Of a stretch of 64,000 nucleotides of DNA, positions 35,248-44,374 are shown one piece after another. How positions within the stretch are numbered: the first letter of the stretch is position 1; the number at the start of each line of letters is the position of its first letter. A program made the position numbers and the translations under genes. The stretch is from the NCBI RefSeq assembly GCF_049943335.1, contig NZ_JBNFVY010000006.1, positions 49,948 through 113,947 on the forward strand. Direction: 5' to 3'. This DNA is from JBNFVY01 sp049943335. GTDB lineage: Bacteria; Pseudomonadota; Alphaproteobacteria; Rhodobacterales; Rhodobacteraceae. The notes below the pieces were generated by a model that did no database searches, was not told the origin of the DNA, and was given only the letters and a program-made list of their open reading frames with translations.

Positions 35248-36396
35248 ATGAGTTTCAAAACGACAAGTATCGCTGCGGCCGCCTGTCTGGCGGTTGCCGC
35301 GTCGGCCAGCGCACAGGACATCAAACTGCCGGACGTGATCGCGTGGTCAGCCTATGACACGGGATCGGCCGGCCATGCGCATTCCATCGCCATCGGCAAC
35401 ATGATGCGCAGCAAATATGGATCGACAGTCCGCGTGCTGCCTGGACGGAACGATGTCTCGCGGATGACGCCCCTCAAGAACGGGACGGTAGATTACTGCC
35501 TGTGCGGCATCGCTTCGTATTTCGCGGGCGAAGGGGTGTTCCTTTTCGCTTCACCTGAATGGGGGCCGCAGCCGATCCGGGCAGTTCTTCAGGCGGTTGG
35601 CGATTATGGTCTGGGCGTCGCTGTCGCCGCTGATGCGGGCATCGATACAATCGAAGATCTCAAAGGGAAACGGGTGGGTCGCGCCGCCAGTTCGCCCGCG
35701 ATTGACAACAACATGGAAGGTCTTCTGGCCTTTGCAGACCTCACATGGGACGACGTCGAGCCTGTGGAGTTTTCGGGGTACGTGAATTCTCTCAAGGGCA
35801 TTCTTGAAGATCGCGTGGATGCCGCCTTTGCGCTGACAACAACCACGGTGAACTACCAGATCGAGGCGAGCCCGCGCGGCCTCAAATGGCTTGAAACACC
35901 AGCGGACGAAAGCGAAGCATGGGCACGCTATACCAGTGTGACACCTTTCGTGACACCGCACATGGTGTCGGTGGGGCCAGCCATCGATCCTGATTCTCCG
36001 CTGCGCATGGCGCTATACCCCTATCCGATCCTTGTGACGGTCGCCGATCAGGATAGCAGCGAAGTGCGCAACATCGTCGCCGCGCTTGACGAAGGGTTCG
36101 ACGACTACAAGGACGCCGCCCCCGGCGCCAATGCTTACGCGATTGATCGCCAGATCCTGTCCTGGGTGATGCCATGGAGCGATGGCAGCGTCGCCTATTT
36201 CCAGGAAAAAGGTCTTTGGACCCCGGAAGCCCAGGCAAATCAGGACAAACTGGTGGCACGGCAAAACGTACTCGCCGAGGCTTGGAGCGGCTTTGTCGAT
36301 GACGCACCTGACGGTGAAGAAGAATTTACCGCCGCATGGATGAACGCCCGCGCCCAGGCACTGGAAGCGGCCGGCCACGAGGTCTTTTTCCGCTGA
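35248..36396 (+). CDS. TRAP transporter substrate-binding protein, TAXI family
   Basis: 382-residue periplasmic protein. The signal peptide (SFKTTSIAAAACLAVAASAS) ends near residue 22. The mature protein starts KLPDVIAWSAYDTGSAGHAH, followed by RPGRNDVSRMTP-like and LKGKRVGRAASSPAIDNNME segments characteristic of TAXI proteins. A strong ribosome site (AAGGAGGAG) precedes the ATG. It pairs with the fused permease downstream. Its position after a dehydrogenase pair suggests it imports their substrate precursor. Confidence 0.9.
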   Translation: MSFKTTSIAAAACLAVAASASAQDIKLPDVIAWSAYDTGSAGHAHSIAIGNMMRSKYGSTVRVLPGRNDVSRMTPLKNGTVDYCLCGIASYFAGEGVFLFASPEWGPQPIRAVLQAVGDYGLGVAVAADAGIDTIEDLKGKRVGRAASSPAIDNNMEGLLAFADLTWDDVEPVEFSGYVNSLKGILEDRVDAAFALTTTTVNYQIEASPRGLKWLETPADESEAWARYTSVTPFVTPHMVSVGPAIDPDSPLRMALYPYPILVTVADQDSSEVRNIVAALDEGFDDYKDAAPGANAYAIDRQILSWVMPWSDGSVAYFQEKGLWTPEAQANQDKLVARQNVLAEAWSGFVDDAPDGEEEFTAAWMNARAQALEAAGHEVFFR

Positions 36397-36464
36397 GACG
36401 ATGCTGCGCGGCGTCCAGGCGGCGCCGCGCGACAACCAACGCTGTACACAACGGGGAAACGGGC

Positions 36465-38432
36465 ATGTCACAAGAAACACAGGACGCACCGGCACAACCG
36501 GCCGCCATGGGCATTCTGCCCGTTTTTGTTCGCTGGCTGCTTGTCATCTCGGCGGTGCTCTTGACCGCGGCATCGGTCAACCATCTCTTCAATCTCGGGT
36601 TCTTCATGAACATCCGGTTGCTTGAGATTCACTACCTGTACGTGATGCTTCTGTTGACGTTGCCGCTGGTGTATCTTGTCTTTCCCTGCTCCAAGTCCGA
36701 CCCATACGGATCGACCCGCTGGTGGGATTATTTCCTGGCCCTGCTTGCCCTGATCACCTGTGCATTCTTTGCTTATTATGGGCGCAGCGTCGTGAACAAA
36801 GGGTGGGATTTCGCCGCCCCGCTTCATGCCGTGATCGCCAGCTTCGCCTTTTGGTTCCTGCTGCTGGTGGCAGCACGGCGCACCGGCGGCTGGGTGCTGT
36901 TCGCCGTTATCCTGGTGTTTTCCATCTACCCCATGATTGCCAGCTATGCGCCCGGCCCGATCCAGGGGTTCCAGCGCACGCCGGTCGAGACGGCGATCTT
37001 CCACGCAATGAGCGGTGAAAGCGTCCTGGGCATACCGATGCGCAGTTTCGTCAACCTTGTCGTTGGGTTCATGATCTTCGGGGTCGCGATGCAGCACACC
37101 GGCGCCGGGCCGTTCTTCATCGACATCGCCTTTGCCGCGCTCGGGCATGTGCGGGGCGGGCCGGCCAAGGTGGGCGTTCTGACCAGTGGGCTGACAGGTT
37201 CGATGAGCGGCAGCGTGATCACCAATGTGCTGACGACCGGTTCGATCACCATTCCCGCCATGAAAAAGGTGGGCTTTCGGCCCAGTTACGCAGCGGGGAT
37301 TGAAGCGGCAGCTTCGACAGGGGCGGTCCTGATGCCCCCGATCATGGGCGCCACCGCCTTTGTCATGGCGACATTCCTGATGACGGACTACACCAACATT
37401 GTGGTGGCGGCGGTGTTGCCCTCGCTGCTCTACTTCTTCGGCCTGTTCGCCCAGATCGACGCCTACTCAGCGCGCAACGGGCTGAAAGGCGTGCCGCGCG
37501 CCGATCTTCCAAAGATCGGCAGGGTGCTGCGCGAAGGTTGGTATTTCCTCGCTGTCTTTGGGCTTCTGATCTGGATGCTGCTCTATCTCAAACGCGAGGC
37601 CATCGCCCCCTTCTATGCAACTGCGCTGCTTATCGTTCTGAACCAGCTGCTCTCCAAGTCGCGGTGGGGGCGCAAAGAGCTGATGAATTTCCTGATCGCC
37701 ACAGGCCGTCTGTTCGTTGAACTGGTCGCGATCCTTGCGGCGGTCGGCCTGATTGTGGGCGGGCTGGCGGTGACCGGCATGTCCGGCACGATCTCTAACG
37801 ATCTGCTTTACATTGCGGGCGGCAATACCTTCTTTCTGCTGCTTCTGGGCGCCCTGACCAGTTTCATCCTTGGAATGGGCATGACGGTGACGGCCGCCTA
37901 TGTCATCCTGGCTGTGTCTCTGGCCCCGGCCCTGATCGCCGGCGGGCTCGACCCGATCGGCGTGCATCTGTTCATCCTTTATTGGAGCATGCTGAGCTAT
38001 ATCACGCCGCCCGTGGCGCTGGCAGCATTCGCCGCGGCGGCCATTGCCCAGGCCAAACCCTTTGCGGCGGCCTTCGAAGCGATGAAACTGGGCACGATCA
38101 TCTATGTCCTTCCCTTCTTTTTCGTTCTCGATCCCGCGTACACGCTGCAGGCGGGCTTGGTCGACAGCGTGTTGACGATCGCGCGTGCGGGCGTCGGCGT
38201 CTTGCTGATATGCGCCGGATTGCAGGGGTATCTTATGGGGGTCGGACGTATCGAAGCTGGTCCGACGGGCGCGATTGCGCGACTGCTTCTTGGGGTTGCC
38301 GGGCTGGCCATCGCCTTGCCCTCGACCGCGATGCTGGCGGTTTCGATCCCCGGCGCGGTCGCCGCCGGAACCGCGCTGGCGCTCGTGGCCGCGCTCATCG
38401 TGACATTCGCGCGGAACCGGAGGACCGCCTGA
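36465..38432 (+). CDS. TRAP transporter fused permease (4TM/12TM, TAXI type)
   Basis: 655-residue fused DctQ/DctM permease. Helices of the small-subunit part occupy about the first 200 residues. The large part carries GLTGSMSGSVITNVLTTGSI, TGAVLMPPIMGATAFVMATF and GMGMTVTAAYVILAVSLAPA. I chose the ATG at 36465; the open frame extends upstream to 36336 but only antisense to the binding-protein end and without family similarity. The stop is 1 base before the thioesterase ATG. Confidence 0.92.
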   Translation: MSQETQDAPAQPAAMGILPVFVRWLLVISAVLLTAASVNHLFNLGFFMNIRLLEIHYLYVMLLLTLPLVYLVFPCSKSDPYGSTRWWDYFLALLALITCAFFAYYGRSVVNKGWDFAAPLHAVIASFAFWFLLLVAARRTGGWVLFAVILVFSIYPMIASYAPGPIQGFQRTPVETAIFHAMSGESVLGIPMRSFVNLVVGFMIFGVAMQHTGAGPFFIDIAFAALGHVRGGPAKVGVLTSGLTGSMSGSVITNVLTTGSITIPAMKKVGFRPSYAAGIEAAASTGAVLMPPIMGATAFVMATFLMTDYTNIVVAAVLPSLLYFFGLFAQIDAYSARNGLKGVPRADLPKIGRVLREGWYFLAVFGLLIWMLLYLKREAIAPFYATALLIVLNQLLSKSRWGRKELMNFLIATGRLFVELVAILAAVGLIVGGLAVTGMSGTISNDLLYIAGGNTFFLLLLGALTSFILGMGMTVTAAYVILAVSLAPALIAGGLDPIGVHLFILYWSMLSYITPPVALAAFAAAAIAQAKPFAAAFEAMKLGTIIYVLPFFFVLDPAYTLQAGLVDSVLTIARAGVGVLLICAGLQGYLMGVGRIEAGPTGAIARLLLGVAGLAIALPSTAMLAVSIPGAVAAGTALALVAALIVTFARNRRTA

Positions 38433-38433
38433 G

Positions 38434-38874
38434 ATGAGCGCGCAGGACGGCAGACCGGACATACCCGCCCCGTTCAACGCGTTGCTGGGCGTGCGCTTTG
38501 TTTCGTGGTCCGACGGCAAGGCCGAGCTGCAATTGCCGATCACCCACGATCACCTGAACGGCGCTTTCGCGGTGCATGGCGGGGTCTACGCGACAATGCT
38601 GGACAACGCGGTCACCTTTTGCGCCGCCTACGCCGGCGAAGGCCGCCCCGGTCATCGCTGCTTGACGCTTTCGCTCACCACCAGTTTTGTCGGCCCGGCA
38701 GCCGAAGGTGATACGCTGACGGCCCGCGCGCGCGTTGTCGGGGGCGGGCGCAAGCTGGTATTTGTTCAGGGTGAGATTTTTAATCAGGACGGGCAACGCC
38801 TGGCGCATGGCGATGCCGTGATCAAGCGGATCACACCGCCGCCTGGCCAACCAGCGCCGGACGACAGCGAATAA
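38434..38874 (+). CDS. PaaI-family hotdog thioesterase
   Basis: 146-residue single hotdog protein that likely hydrolyses an acyl-CoA to rescue CoA from dead-end esters. The PaaI signature is AVHGGVYATMLDNAVTFCAA (about residues 46-65), with the His-Gly-Gly and the following Asp. CLTLSLTTSFVGPAAEGDTL follows. It starts one base after the permease stop and has GGAGG upstream, so it is translationally coupled. The exact substrate is not evident. Confidence 0.88.
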   Translation: MSAQDGRPDIPAPFNALLGVRFVSWSDGKAELQLPITHDHLNGAFAVHGGVYATMLDNAVTFCAAYAGEGRPGHRCLTLSLTTSFVGPAAEGDTLTARARVVGGGRKLVFVQGEIFNQDGQRLAHGDAVIKRITPPPGQPAPDDSE

Positions 38875-38907
38875 ATTGAAACATGCGAATGAAGTGAGGA
38901 GATAGAT

Positions 38908-39684
38908 ATGATCAACCCGATGACATTGGAAGATCAGGTGATTATCGTCACCGGCGCCGGACAGGGTATCGGCCGCGGCGTGGCCACGCTGGCGGCAGAA
39001 CTGGGCGCCAAGGTCGTGGTGAACGATCTGAACGAAGACGGCGTCAAGGAAACTGCCGAACAGATCGGCGGCAATGCCCGCGCCATCGTGGGCAATGTAG
39101 CTGATCCGGAATTTCCCGAAAAACTGGTGAAATTCGCGCTGGACGAATTCGGAGACATCAACGGGCTGGTGAACAACGCCGGAATCGTGCGCGCCGCCAT
39201 GATTCACAAGATGGACCGCGCCACATGGCAGCAGGTCATCGATGTGAACCTTACCGGCGTTTTCGCCTGCCTGCAGGCCGTGGGCACCTATTACAAAGAG
39301 CAGGCCGAAAAGGACCCGGAAAGCGCTGCACGCCGCGCCATTGTGAACATTTCATCTGATGCCGGGCGTCGCGGCACAATCGGCCAGATCAACTATGGCG
39401 CTGCCAAGTCCGGCGTGCTCGGCCTGACGATGAGTGCGGCGCGCGAATGGGGCCGGTACAGGATCAACGTCAACTCGGTCTGTTTCGGAATGGTCGAAAC
39501 ACCGATGACTGAAACGATCCGTTCGGACAAGTTCGTCGACAGGTACATGGCGCAGATCCCGATGGGCCGGATGAGCACCCCTGAAGAAGTGGCGCAGCCT
39601 GTCTGTTTCCTGTTGTCCAACGCGGCATCCTATATCACCGGCCAACACCTGAGCGTGAATGGCGGGTTCCACATCGGGTTCTGA
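38908..39684 (+). CDS. SDR-family oxidoreductase (hydroxyacyl-CoA dehydrogenase-like)
   Basis: 258-residue classical SDR. The nucleotide motif TGAGQGIG lies at residues 15-22, NNAG at 89-92, and the catalytic Ser149/150, Tyr163 and Lys167 in INYGAAKSG. Asp40 in VVNDLNEDG at the end of beta-2 favours NAD(H). A clear ribosome site (GTGAGGAG) precedes the ATG. It fits as the 3-hydroxyacyl-CoA oxidising or related step before the DUF35/thiolase-like pair that follows 1 base downstream. Confidence 0.9.
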   Translation: MINPMTLEDQVIIVTGAGQGIGRGVATLAAELGAKVVVNDLNEDGVKETAEQIGGNARAIVGNVADPEFPEKLVKFALDEFGDINGLVNNAGIVRAAMIHKMDRATWQQVIDVNLTGVFACLQAVGTYYKEQAEKDPESAARRAIVNISSDAGRRGTIGQINYGAAKSGVLGLTMSAAREWGRYRINVNSVCFGMVETPMTETIRSDKFVDRYMAQIPMGRMSTPEEVAQPVCFLLSNAASYITGQHLSVNGGFHIGF

Positions 39685-39685
39685 C

Positions 39686-40081
39686 ATGACAGGTATAAAA
39701 AAGGGCCCTGGGCCGGATGCTGTCTTTGCCGGGAAACTGGCCAACGGCGTCTTCGAAATTCAGAAATGCGGCAGCTGCGGCGCGCATGTGTTTCATCCGC
39801 GCGTGATCTGCCCGGCCTGTGGCAGCGCGGATCTTGAATGGGTCGCGCCAACCGGCAGTGGAACGGTCTATGCGCGCACAGTCGTGCGCCGAAAGCCGGA
39901 ACGGGGCGGCGATTACAATGTGGTGCTGGTGGATCTGGATGAAGGCGTGCGAATGATGTCGCGCATCGACGGCATCGAGCACGACAAGATTGTTGCCGGG
40001 CTGAAAGTGAACGCTTCGGTCGGCGAAGGCGCAGATGGTGAACCCGCCGTGGTCTTCCGACCAGAAGGAGATGCACAATGA
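39686..40081 (+). CDS. DUF35 Zn-ribbon OB-fold protein
   Basis: 131-residue DUF35 protein. The zinc ribbon is CGSCGAHVFHPRVICPACGS (about residues 28-47). The OB-fold carries TVVRRKPERGGDYNVVLVDL and EGVRMMSRIDG. It is closely similar to the DUF35 protein at 59022-59399, including the RRKPERGGDYNV stretch, which points to a recent shared origin. The ATG at 39686 is 1 base after the SDR stop. Its stop overlaps the thiolase-like ATG by ATGA. Confidence 0.9.
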   Translation: MTGIKKGPGPDAVFAGKLANGVFEIQKCGSCGAHVFHPRVICPACGSADLEWVAPTGSGTVYARTVVRRKPERGGDYNVVLVDLDEGVRMMSRIDGIEHDKIVAGLKVNASVGEGADGEPAVVFRPEGDAQ

Positions 40082-41223
40082 GTTTGCGGGGAAAAGCCGC
40101 CATTGTCGGTGCCGCGCTAGCCGGCTGCGGCGAGGCCCATGGCAAAAGCTCGATGGAGATCACCGTCGAGGCCGCGTATGGTGCGCTGGCCGACGCGGGG
40201 ATCGCATTGGGCGAGGTCGATGCCATTGCCACTTGCCAGCCGCTGGACATGCTGTCGGGGCTGACCCTGGCGCAGGAACTTGGGCTGAATCCCAAGTTCA
40301 CCATGAACAACCGCATGGGCGGCTCGTCGTTCCTGTCGCACACGCTCTGGGCCGCGATGCTGCTTGAGTTGCGGCTCGCCGATACGGTGCTGATCTGCTA
40401 CGGGTCGAACCAGCGCACCGCCTCGGGCAAGTTGATGACCGCGCTTGGCCTGCCGACCTATGAAGCCCCCTACAAGCCGATGTTCCCGCTGTCGTCCTAC
40501 GCGCTGGCCGCAGACCGTCACATGACGCAATTTGGCACCACGCGCGAACAGCTGGCCGACGTGGCGGTGGCTGCCCGCGCCTGGGCGCAAAAGAACCCCG
40601 AGGCGTTCATCCGCGATCCCCTGACGCGCGAGGATGTCATTGCCTCGCGGTTGGTTTCGGACCCGCTGCGGGTGCGCGACTGCTGCCTGGTCACCGATGG
40701 CGGCGGCGCGATCGTGATGCGGCGGGCCGAGACGGCCAAGGATCATCCCAAGCCCCCGGTCTATCTGCTGGGTGGCGGCGAAGGCACGACGCACCGCGAC
40801 ATTTCCGAAATGGCGGATCTGACCGTGACCGGCGCCGCGCAATCCGGCCGGACTGCGATGGACATGGCCGGCGTCAAACCCGCCGACATCGACGTGGTCC
40901 AGCTCTACGATGCGTTCACCATCAACGTGATCCTGTTTCTTGAGGACCTGGGATTTTGCAAGAAAGGCGAAGGCGGCGCCTTCGTTGAAAATGGCGGCAT
41001 CGCGCCCGGCGGTCATCTGCCGGTCAATACCAACGGCGGCGGGCTGTCCTGCGTGCATCCGGGCATGTACGGCATCTTTACGCTGGTCGAAGCGGTGCGC
41101 CAGCTGCGCGGCGAGGCCGCAGACCGTCAGATCACGGGTGCCGAATTGGCAGTGGCCCACGGCAATGGCGGTGTCCTGTCCAGCCAGGTGACGAATATTC
41201 TGGGCACCCAAGCCACACTCTGA
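40078..41223 (+). CDS. thiolase-fold protein without thiolase cysteines (SCP2/Ltp2-like, probable aldolase)
   Basis: 381-residue thiolase-superfamily protein. The nucleophile segment reads MNNRMGGSSFLSHTLW with no Cys, and the C-terminal Cys position reads GNGGVLSSQVTNIL. Conserved tyrosines sit in QLYDAFTINVILFLEDLG and NTNGGGLSCVHPGMYGIF. It overlaps the DUF35 gene by ATGA. It is more similar to the protein at 57867 than to that at 18899, as judged by LYDAFTIN and GNGGVLSSQVT. It ends an eight-gene operon just before a strong terminator. Confidence 0.9.
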   Translation: MSLRGKAAIVGAALAGCGEAHGKSSMEITVEAAYGALADAGIALGEVDAIATCQPLDMLSGLTLAQELGLNPKFTMNNRMGGSSFLSHTLWAAMLLELRLADTVLICYGSNQRTASGKLMTALGLPTYEAPYKPMFPLSSYALAADRHMTQFGTTREQLADVAVAARAWAQKNPEAFIRDPLTREDVIASRLVSDPLRVRDCCLVTDGGGAIVMRRAETAKDHPKPPVYLLGGGEGTTHRDISEMADLTVTGAAQSGRTAMDMAGVKPADIDVVQLYDAFTINVILFLEDLGFCKKGEGGAFVENGGIAPGGHLPVNTNGGGLSCVHPGMYGIFTLVEAVRQLRGEAADRQITGAELAVAHGNGGVLSSQVTNILGTQATL

Positions 41224-41243
41224 CCAGACGATCAGTCATGAAA

Positions 41244-41273
41244 AAAGCGGCCCTTCTTGCGAAGGGCCGCTTT
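41244..41273. terminator. bidirectional intrinsic terminator
   Basis: AAAGCGGCCCTTC (41244-41256) and GAAGGGCCGCTTT (41261-41273) form a perfect 13-base stem with a 4-base loop. It lies 20 bases after the thiolase-like stop and 20 bases before the convergent dctP stop, so it can serve both. Confidence 0.9.
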
Positions 41274-41293
41274 GCGTTGGGGCCAGAAATGGC

Positions 41294-42427
41294 TCAGTTC
41301 GGGTATGTGGTCAGGTCGATCTTGGTGTAGATCTCCTCACGCAGAAGATCCGCATAGGGCTGTGGATTGTCACGGATCGGTTGGAGCGGTTGCACCAGAG
41401 CGTGCCATTTTTCGATCAGTTCCCGGTATTTTGCGATCAGCGGTTCGGGCTCTTCGATACCGCGTTCCTCGCGCGAGATCTGGGCGATCGCTTCAAGGTC
41501 GGCGGTGCGGAAATCGACAAGATCCTGAAGAAACTCTGGCGAAGGTTCATGGACCTGCAGACCAAGTTCGCTTGCCTCTTTCAGCACATCAAGATCGTCG
41601 GTTTCGTAAAAAACCTCAGTCTGCGCAACGGCTTCGGGTACGTTCTTGACGAATTGCTCGCGTTGCTCCTGCGAAAGAGAATTCCAGAACTTCGGGCTTG
41701 CGGCAAAGATCGAGCCGGAATGATAGGTGCCCAGCGGCAATGCCGTCAGGTGTTTGGCAACTTCAATCAGGCTATGCCCTTTGAGCGCACCGATCGGCTG
41801 CACTGCGGCGGTGACGACACCATGACTCATCGTGTCGTACATCTCGCTCGTGGGCACGTTGACCGGCTCTGCCCCAAGGCGTGTCGCCCACCGGTCCCAG
41901 ACCGACCCGCCAGTGCGCAATTTGACGCCTTGCATGTCTTTGATGTCGACGATTGGCTTGGTGGTCAGCAATACGTAAGGCGCCGTGCTGATCCCGCTTA
42001 GCGCCACCATGCCGTTTTTGGCGAACTCGTCCTTGCATGGCTGGCAGTTCAGCATCACGAATTCGCTGGTGGCACCGGCCATGGCATAGTGGTCTTCGCC
42101 CAAAAGCGCCATGTCGGCAACGAGCTGCGCGTAGGGCATTTCCGCCCGAAAATAGGTCAGCGCCAACAGGCCCATGTCCGCCACACCGTCGCGCAGGCCC
42201 GACAGCGTCGGCTTGGCGCCAAGCAAAGCGCCGCCCGCAAACAGCTTAAAGTCGAAGGCATCGGGAAATTCGGCTTCGGTCATTTCGGCAAAGGCGGCAT
42301 GGCCGCGCGTCGTCGCATGATTGGGCGAGGTCCAGTTGGTTATCGTCACCCGTTTTTCGGCCAAGGCGGGCGTCGCAGAGATGCAGGCGCCTGTCGCCAG
42401 TATGGTCAGGATCTTCGTCAATTTCAT
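41294..42427 (-). CDS. dctP: TRAP transporter substrate-binding protein (DctP type)
   Basis: 377-residue periplasmic protein. A signal peptide (KLTKILTILATGACISATPA) with probable cleavage after ALA is followed by RVTITNWTSPNHATTRGHAA. The DctP-type motif occurs as GVKLRTGGSVWDRWATRLGA and SEMYDTMSHGVVTAAVQPIG. The ATG at 42427 follows GAGGAGGAG. Gene order here is Q-M-P, with dctP last, unlike the P-Q-M order at 5957-8874. A small hairpin between dctM and dctP may adjust the high level needed for a binding protein. Confidence 0.92.
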   Translation of the reverse strand: MKLTKILTILATGACISATPALAEKRVTITNWTSPNHATTRGHAAFAEMTEAEFPDAFDFKLFAGGALLGAKPTLSGLRDGVADMGLLALTYFRAEMPYAQLVADMALLGEDHYAMAGATSEFVMLNCQPCKDEFAKNGMVALSGISTAPYVLLTTKPIVDIKDMQGVKLRTGGSVWDRWATRLGAEPVNVPTSEMYDTMSHGVVTAAVQPIGALKGHSLIEVAKHLTALPLGTYHSGSIFAASPKFWNSLSQEQREQFVKNVPEAVAQTEVFYETDDLDVLKEASELGLQVHEPSPEFLQDLVDFRTADLEAIAQISREERGIEEPEPLIAKYRELIEKWHALVQPLQPIRDNPQPYADLLREEIYTKIDLTTYPN

Positions 42428-42452
42428 GTGGTCTCCTCCTCTGTTTCGAAGT

Positions 42453-42468
42453 CCCGCTTTCGGGCGGG
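42453..42468. promoter_or_regulatory. small hairpin between dctM and dctP
   Basis: CCCGC (42453-42457) and GCGGG (42464-42468) pair with a 6-base loop in the 65-base gap. It is 26 bases upstream of the dctP start on the minus strand. It could protect the dctP mRNA end; the short stem makes this weak. Confidence 0.3.
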
Positions 42469-42492
42469 TTCAGCATGGCCAGGGTGGCCGTA

Positions 42493-43800
42493 TCAATTGC
42501 CAAGCTCCGGCAGGAACATGACCGATTCAGGAAAGGCGACCATGATGATCAGAACCACCACATCTGCAGCCAAGAACCACAAAACGCCTTTGAAAATCAG
42601 TGAAATCGGAACCGCGTCTCCGACAATACCCTTGATCACGAAGACGTTGAGCCCCACCGGCGGCGTGATCAGCGCCATTTCGACCAGCTTGGTTGCAAGC
42701 ACACCCAGCCAGATCAGGCTGATATGGTTCGCTTCGTAGATCGGCAGAAGGATCGGCAGCGTCAACAGCAAGATGCCCAGCGGGTCAAGGATCATTCCCA
42801 ACACGCAAAACAGCACGGCAGTTCCGAAGACCAGCAACACATAGCTGGCGCCCAGATCAATCACCAGATCCGACATCGCTTCGGGAATTCCGCTGATGGC
42901 CAGGAACCGCGAAAACAGGTTGGCCCCGACCGCGATAATAAAGATCGCTGCGGTCATTTTCGCCGTATCCAAGAGCGCGATCTTCGTCACTCGCCAGTTC
43001 AAAGTACCGCGCGCGGCCGCAATCACAAAGGACAGCGCCGCCCCGACCGCACCTGCCTGTGTTGGGGTGAAAAACCCCGAAAACAGTCCGCCAAATACGC
43101 CCAACACCAACAAAAGCACTGGCCATGTTTCGCCCAGAGCTTCGAGCCGTTCCGGCCAGGTTGAGCGTTCATCCAGCGGAGGCGCAAGTTCGGGGTTGAT
43201 CCGCGCCCGAATGATGATCACCGCCGCGTAGCCCAGCATCGTCAGCAAGCCCGGCACGATCGCAGCCAGAAACAGCTTGCTGATCGCGACTTCGGCAAAG
43301 ATACCGTAAATGATCAAAAGGATACTGGGCGGGATCAGTGATCCCATGGTCCCGGCCGCAGCCACGACGGCCGTGCTCAATCCGGGGTCATATTTGCGCT
43401 TGAGCATTTCCGGCACCGCGATCCGCCCCATGGCCGCAGCGCAAGCAAGGCTGGACCCGGCCGCTGCCGAAAACAGCGCAGCCCCACCAACACTGGCCAC
43501 CGCCAACCCTCCGGGCAGAAACGACAACCAGATCCGCGCCGCCTTGAAAATCCCGCGCGTGATATCGGTCTGATAGCAGACGTAACCCATCAAAAGGAAC
43601 ATCGGGATCGAACTGAGCGTCCAGTGCGCCGCAAAGTCATAGGGCACTGCCGTCAGCAGACCGAATGCCGCGCCGCTGCCCAACATGGCCCAGAACCCGA
43701 AGAAAGATACGATGCCCAGGGCGACCGCGATTGGAACGCGCAGCAAAACCAGTACGATCACAGAAACAATGCCGCAAAGGCCGATTTGAAAAAAGCTCAC
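42493..43800 (-). CDS. dctM: TRAP transporter large permease (DctM type)
   Basis: 435-residue 12-helix permease. Typical segments are AAAGSSLACAAAMGRIAVPE, GTMGSLIPPSILLIIYGIFA and the C-terminal KLVEMALITPPVGLNVFVIK. A GTG start at 43800 follows AGGAGCAGAACG. It begins 10 bases after the dctQ stop. The operon upstream supplies two crotonases, two dehydrogenases and a CaiB transferase, so the transported solute is probably a carboxylate degraded by these. Confidence 0.93.
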   Translation of the reverse strand: MSFFQIGLCGIVSVIVLVLLRVPIAVALGIVSFFGFWAMLGSGAAFGLLTAVPYDFAAHWTLSSIPMFLLMGYVCYQTDITRGIFKAARIWLSFLPGGLAVASVGGAALFSAAAGSSLACAAAMGRIAVPEMLKRKYDPGLSTAVVAAAGTMGSLIPPSILLIIYGIFAEVAISKLFLAAIVPGLLTMLGYAAVIIIRARINPELAPPLDERSTWPERLEALGETWPVLLLVLGVFGGLFSGFFTPTQAGAVGAALSFVIAAARGTLNWRVTKIALLDTAKMTAAIFIIAVGANLFSRFLAISGIPEAMSDLVIDLGASYVLLVFGTAVLFCVLGMILDPLGILLLTLPILLPIYEANHISLIWLGVLATKLVEMALITPPVGLNVFVIKGIVGDAVPISLIFKGVLWFLAADVVVLIIMVAFPESVMFLPELGN

Positions 43801-43810
43801 CGTTCTGCTC

Positions 43811-44332
43811 CTATTCGTACATGTCGTGGGTGGGACCGGCCATGCCGGCGTCGGTGAACGGCCGTTGGATCAGCTTGGCCAGCAAAAGCAGCACCATCAG
43901 ACCCGCGCCAAGTGGCAGAAAGAAACGACCGGGCCAGACAGTCACCGCCGCCATGCCCATGGATTGTTCCCCAATGGTGTATTTTTCGACTGCGTCGATC
44001 CAGGTCTGCCAGGTCAGCAGGCCGTAGAACACTGCAGACAGCGCCAGGGCCAGCATATCCAGAACGGTCCTGCCCGCCGGCGGGATCAGATCGTGGATCA
44101 GGTCGACCTTGATGTGCTCGTTGGTGAATTCGACGAAAGGAAGCGGCAGAAAGACCAACCCGACCATATAATAATAGGATACGTAATCCACCGTTCCGGG
44201 CAGCGGCTCGGCGACAAACTGGCTCAGAATGACATCGAGTGTAACGTGGACCATCATCAGCGCCGCCAAGGCAGTCGCGACATAAGTGATGATCCGCGAC
44301 ACCCATCCAAGTCGTGCAATTACTGTTTCCAT
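43811..44332 (-). CDS. dctQ: TRAP transporter small permease (DctQ type)
   Basis: 173-residue four-helix small permease. Helix 1 runs near residues 13-33 (IITYVATALAALMMVHVTLD), and PLPFVEFTNEHIKVDLIHDL is the characteristic segment after helix 2. A strong ribosome site (GGGAGGAAAA) precedes the ATG. It follows the crotonase gene by 42 bases on the same strand and heads the transporter part of the operon. Confidence 0.9.
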   Translation of the reverse strand: METVIARLGWVSRIITYVATALAALMMVHVTLDVILSQFVAEPLPGTVDYVSYYYMVGLVFLPLPFVEFTNEHIKVDLIHDLIPPAGRTVLDMLALALSAVFYGLLTWQTWIDAVEKYTIGEQSMGMAAVTVWPGRFFLPLGAGLMVLLLLAKLIQRPFTDAGMAGPTHDMYE

Positions 44333-44374
44333 CGCTTTTTCCTCCCTGTCATGGTCAGGACGCTCACCGTTTGG

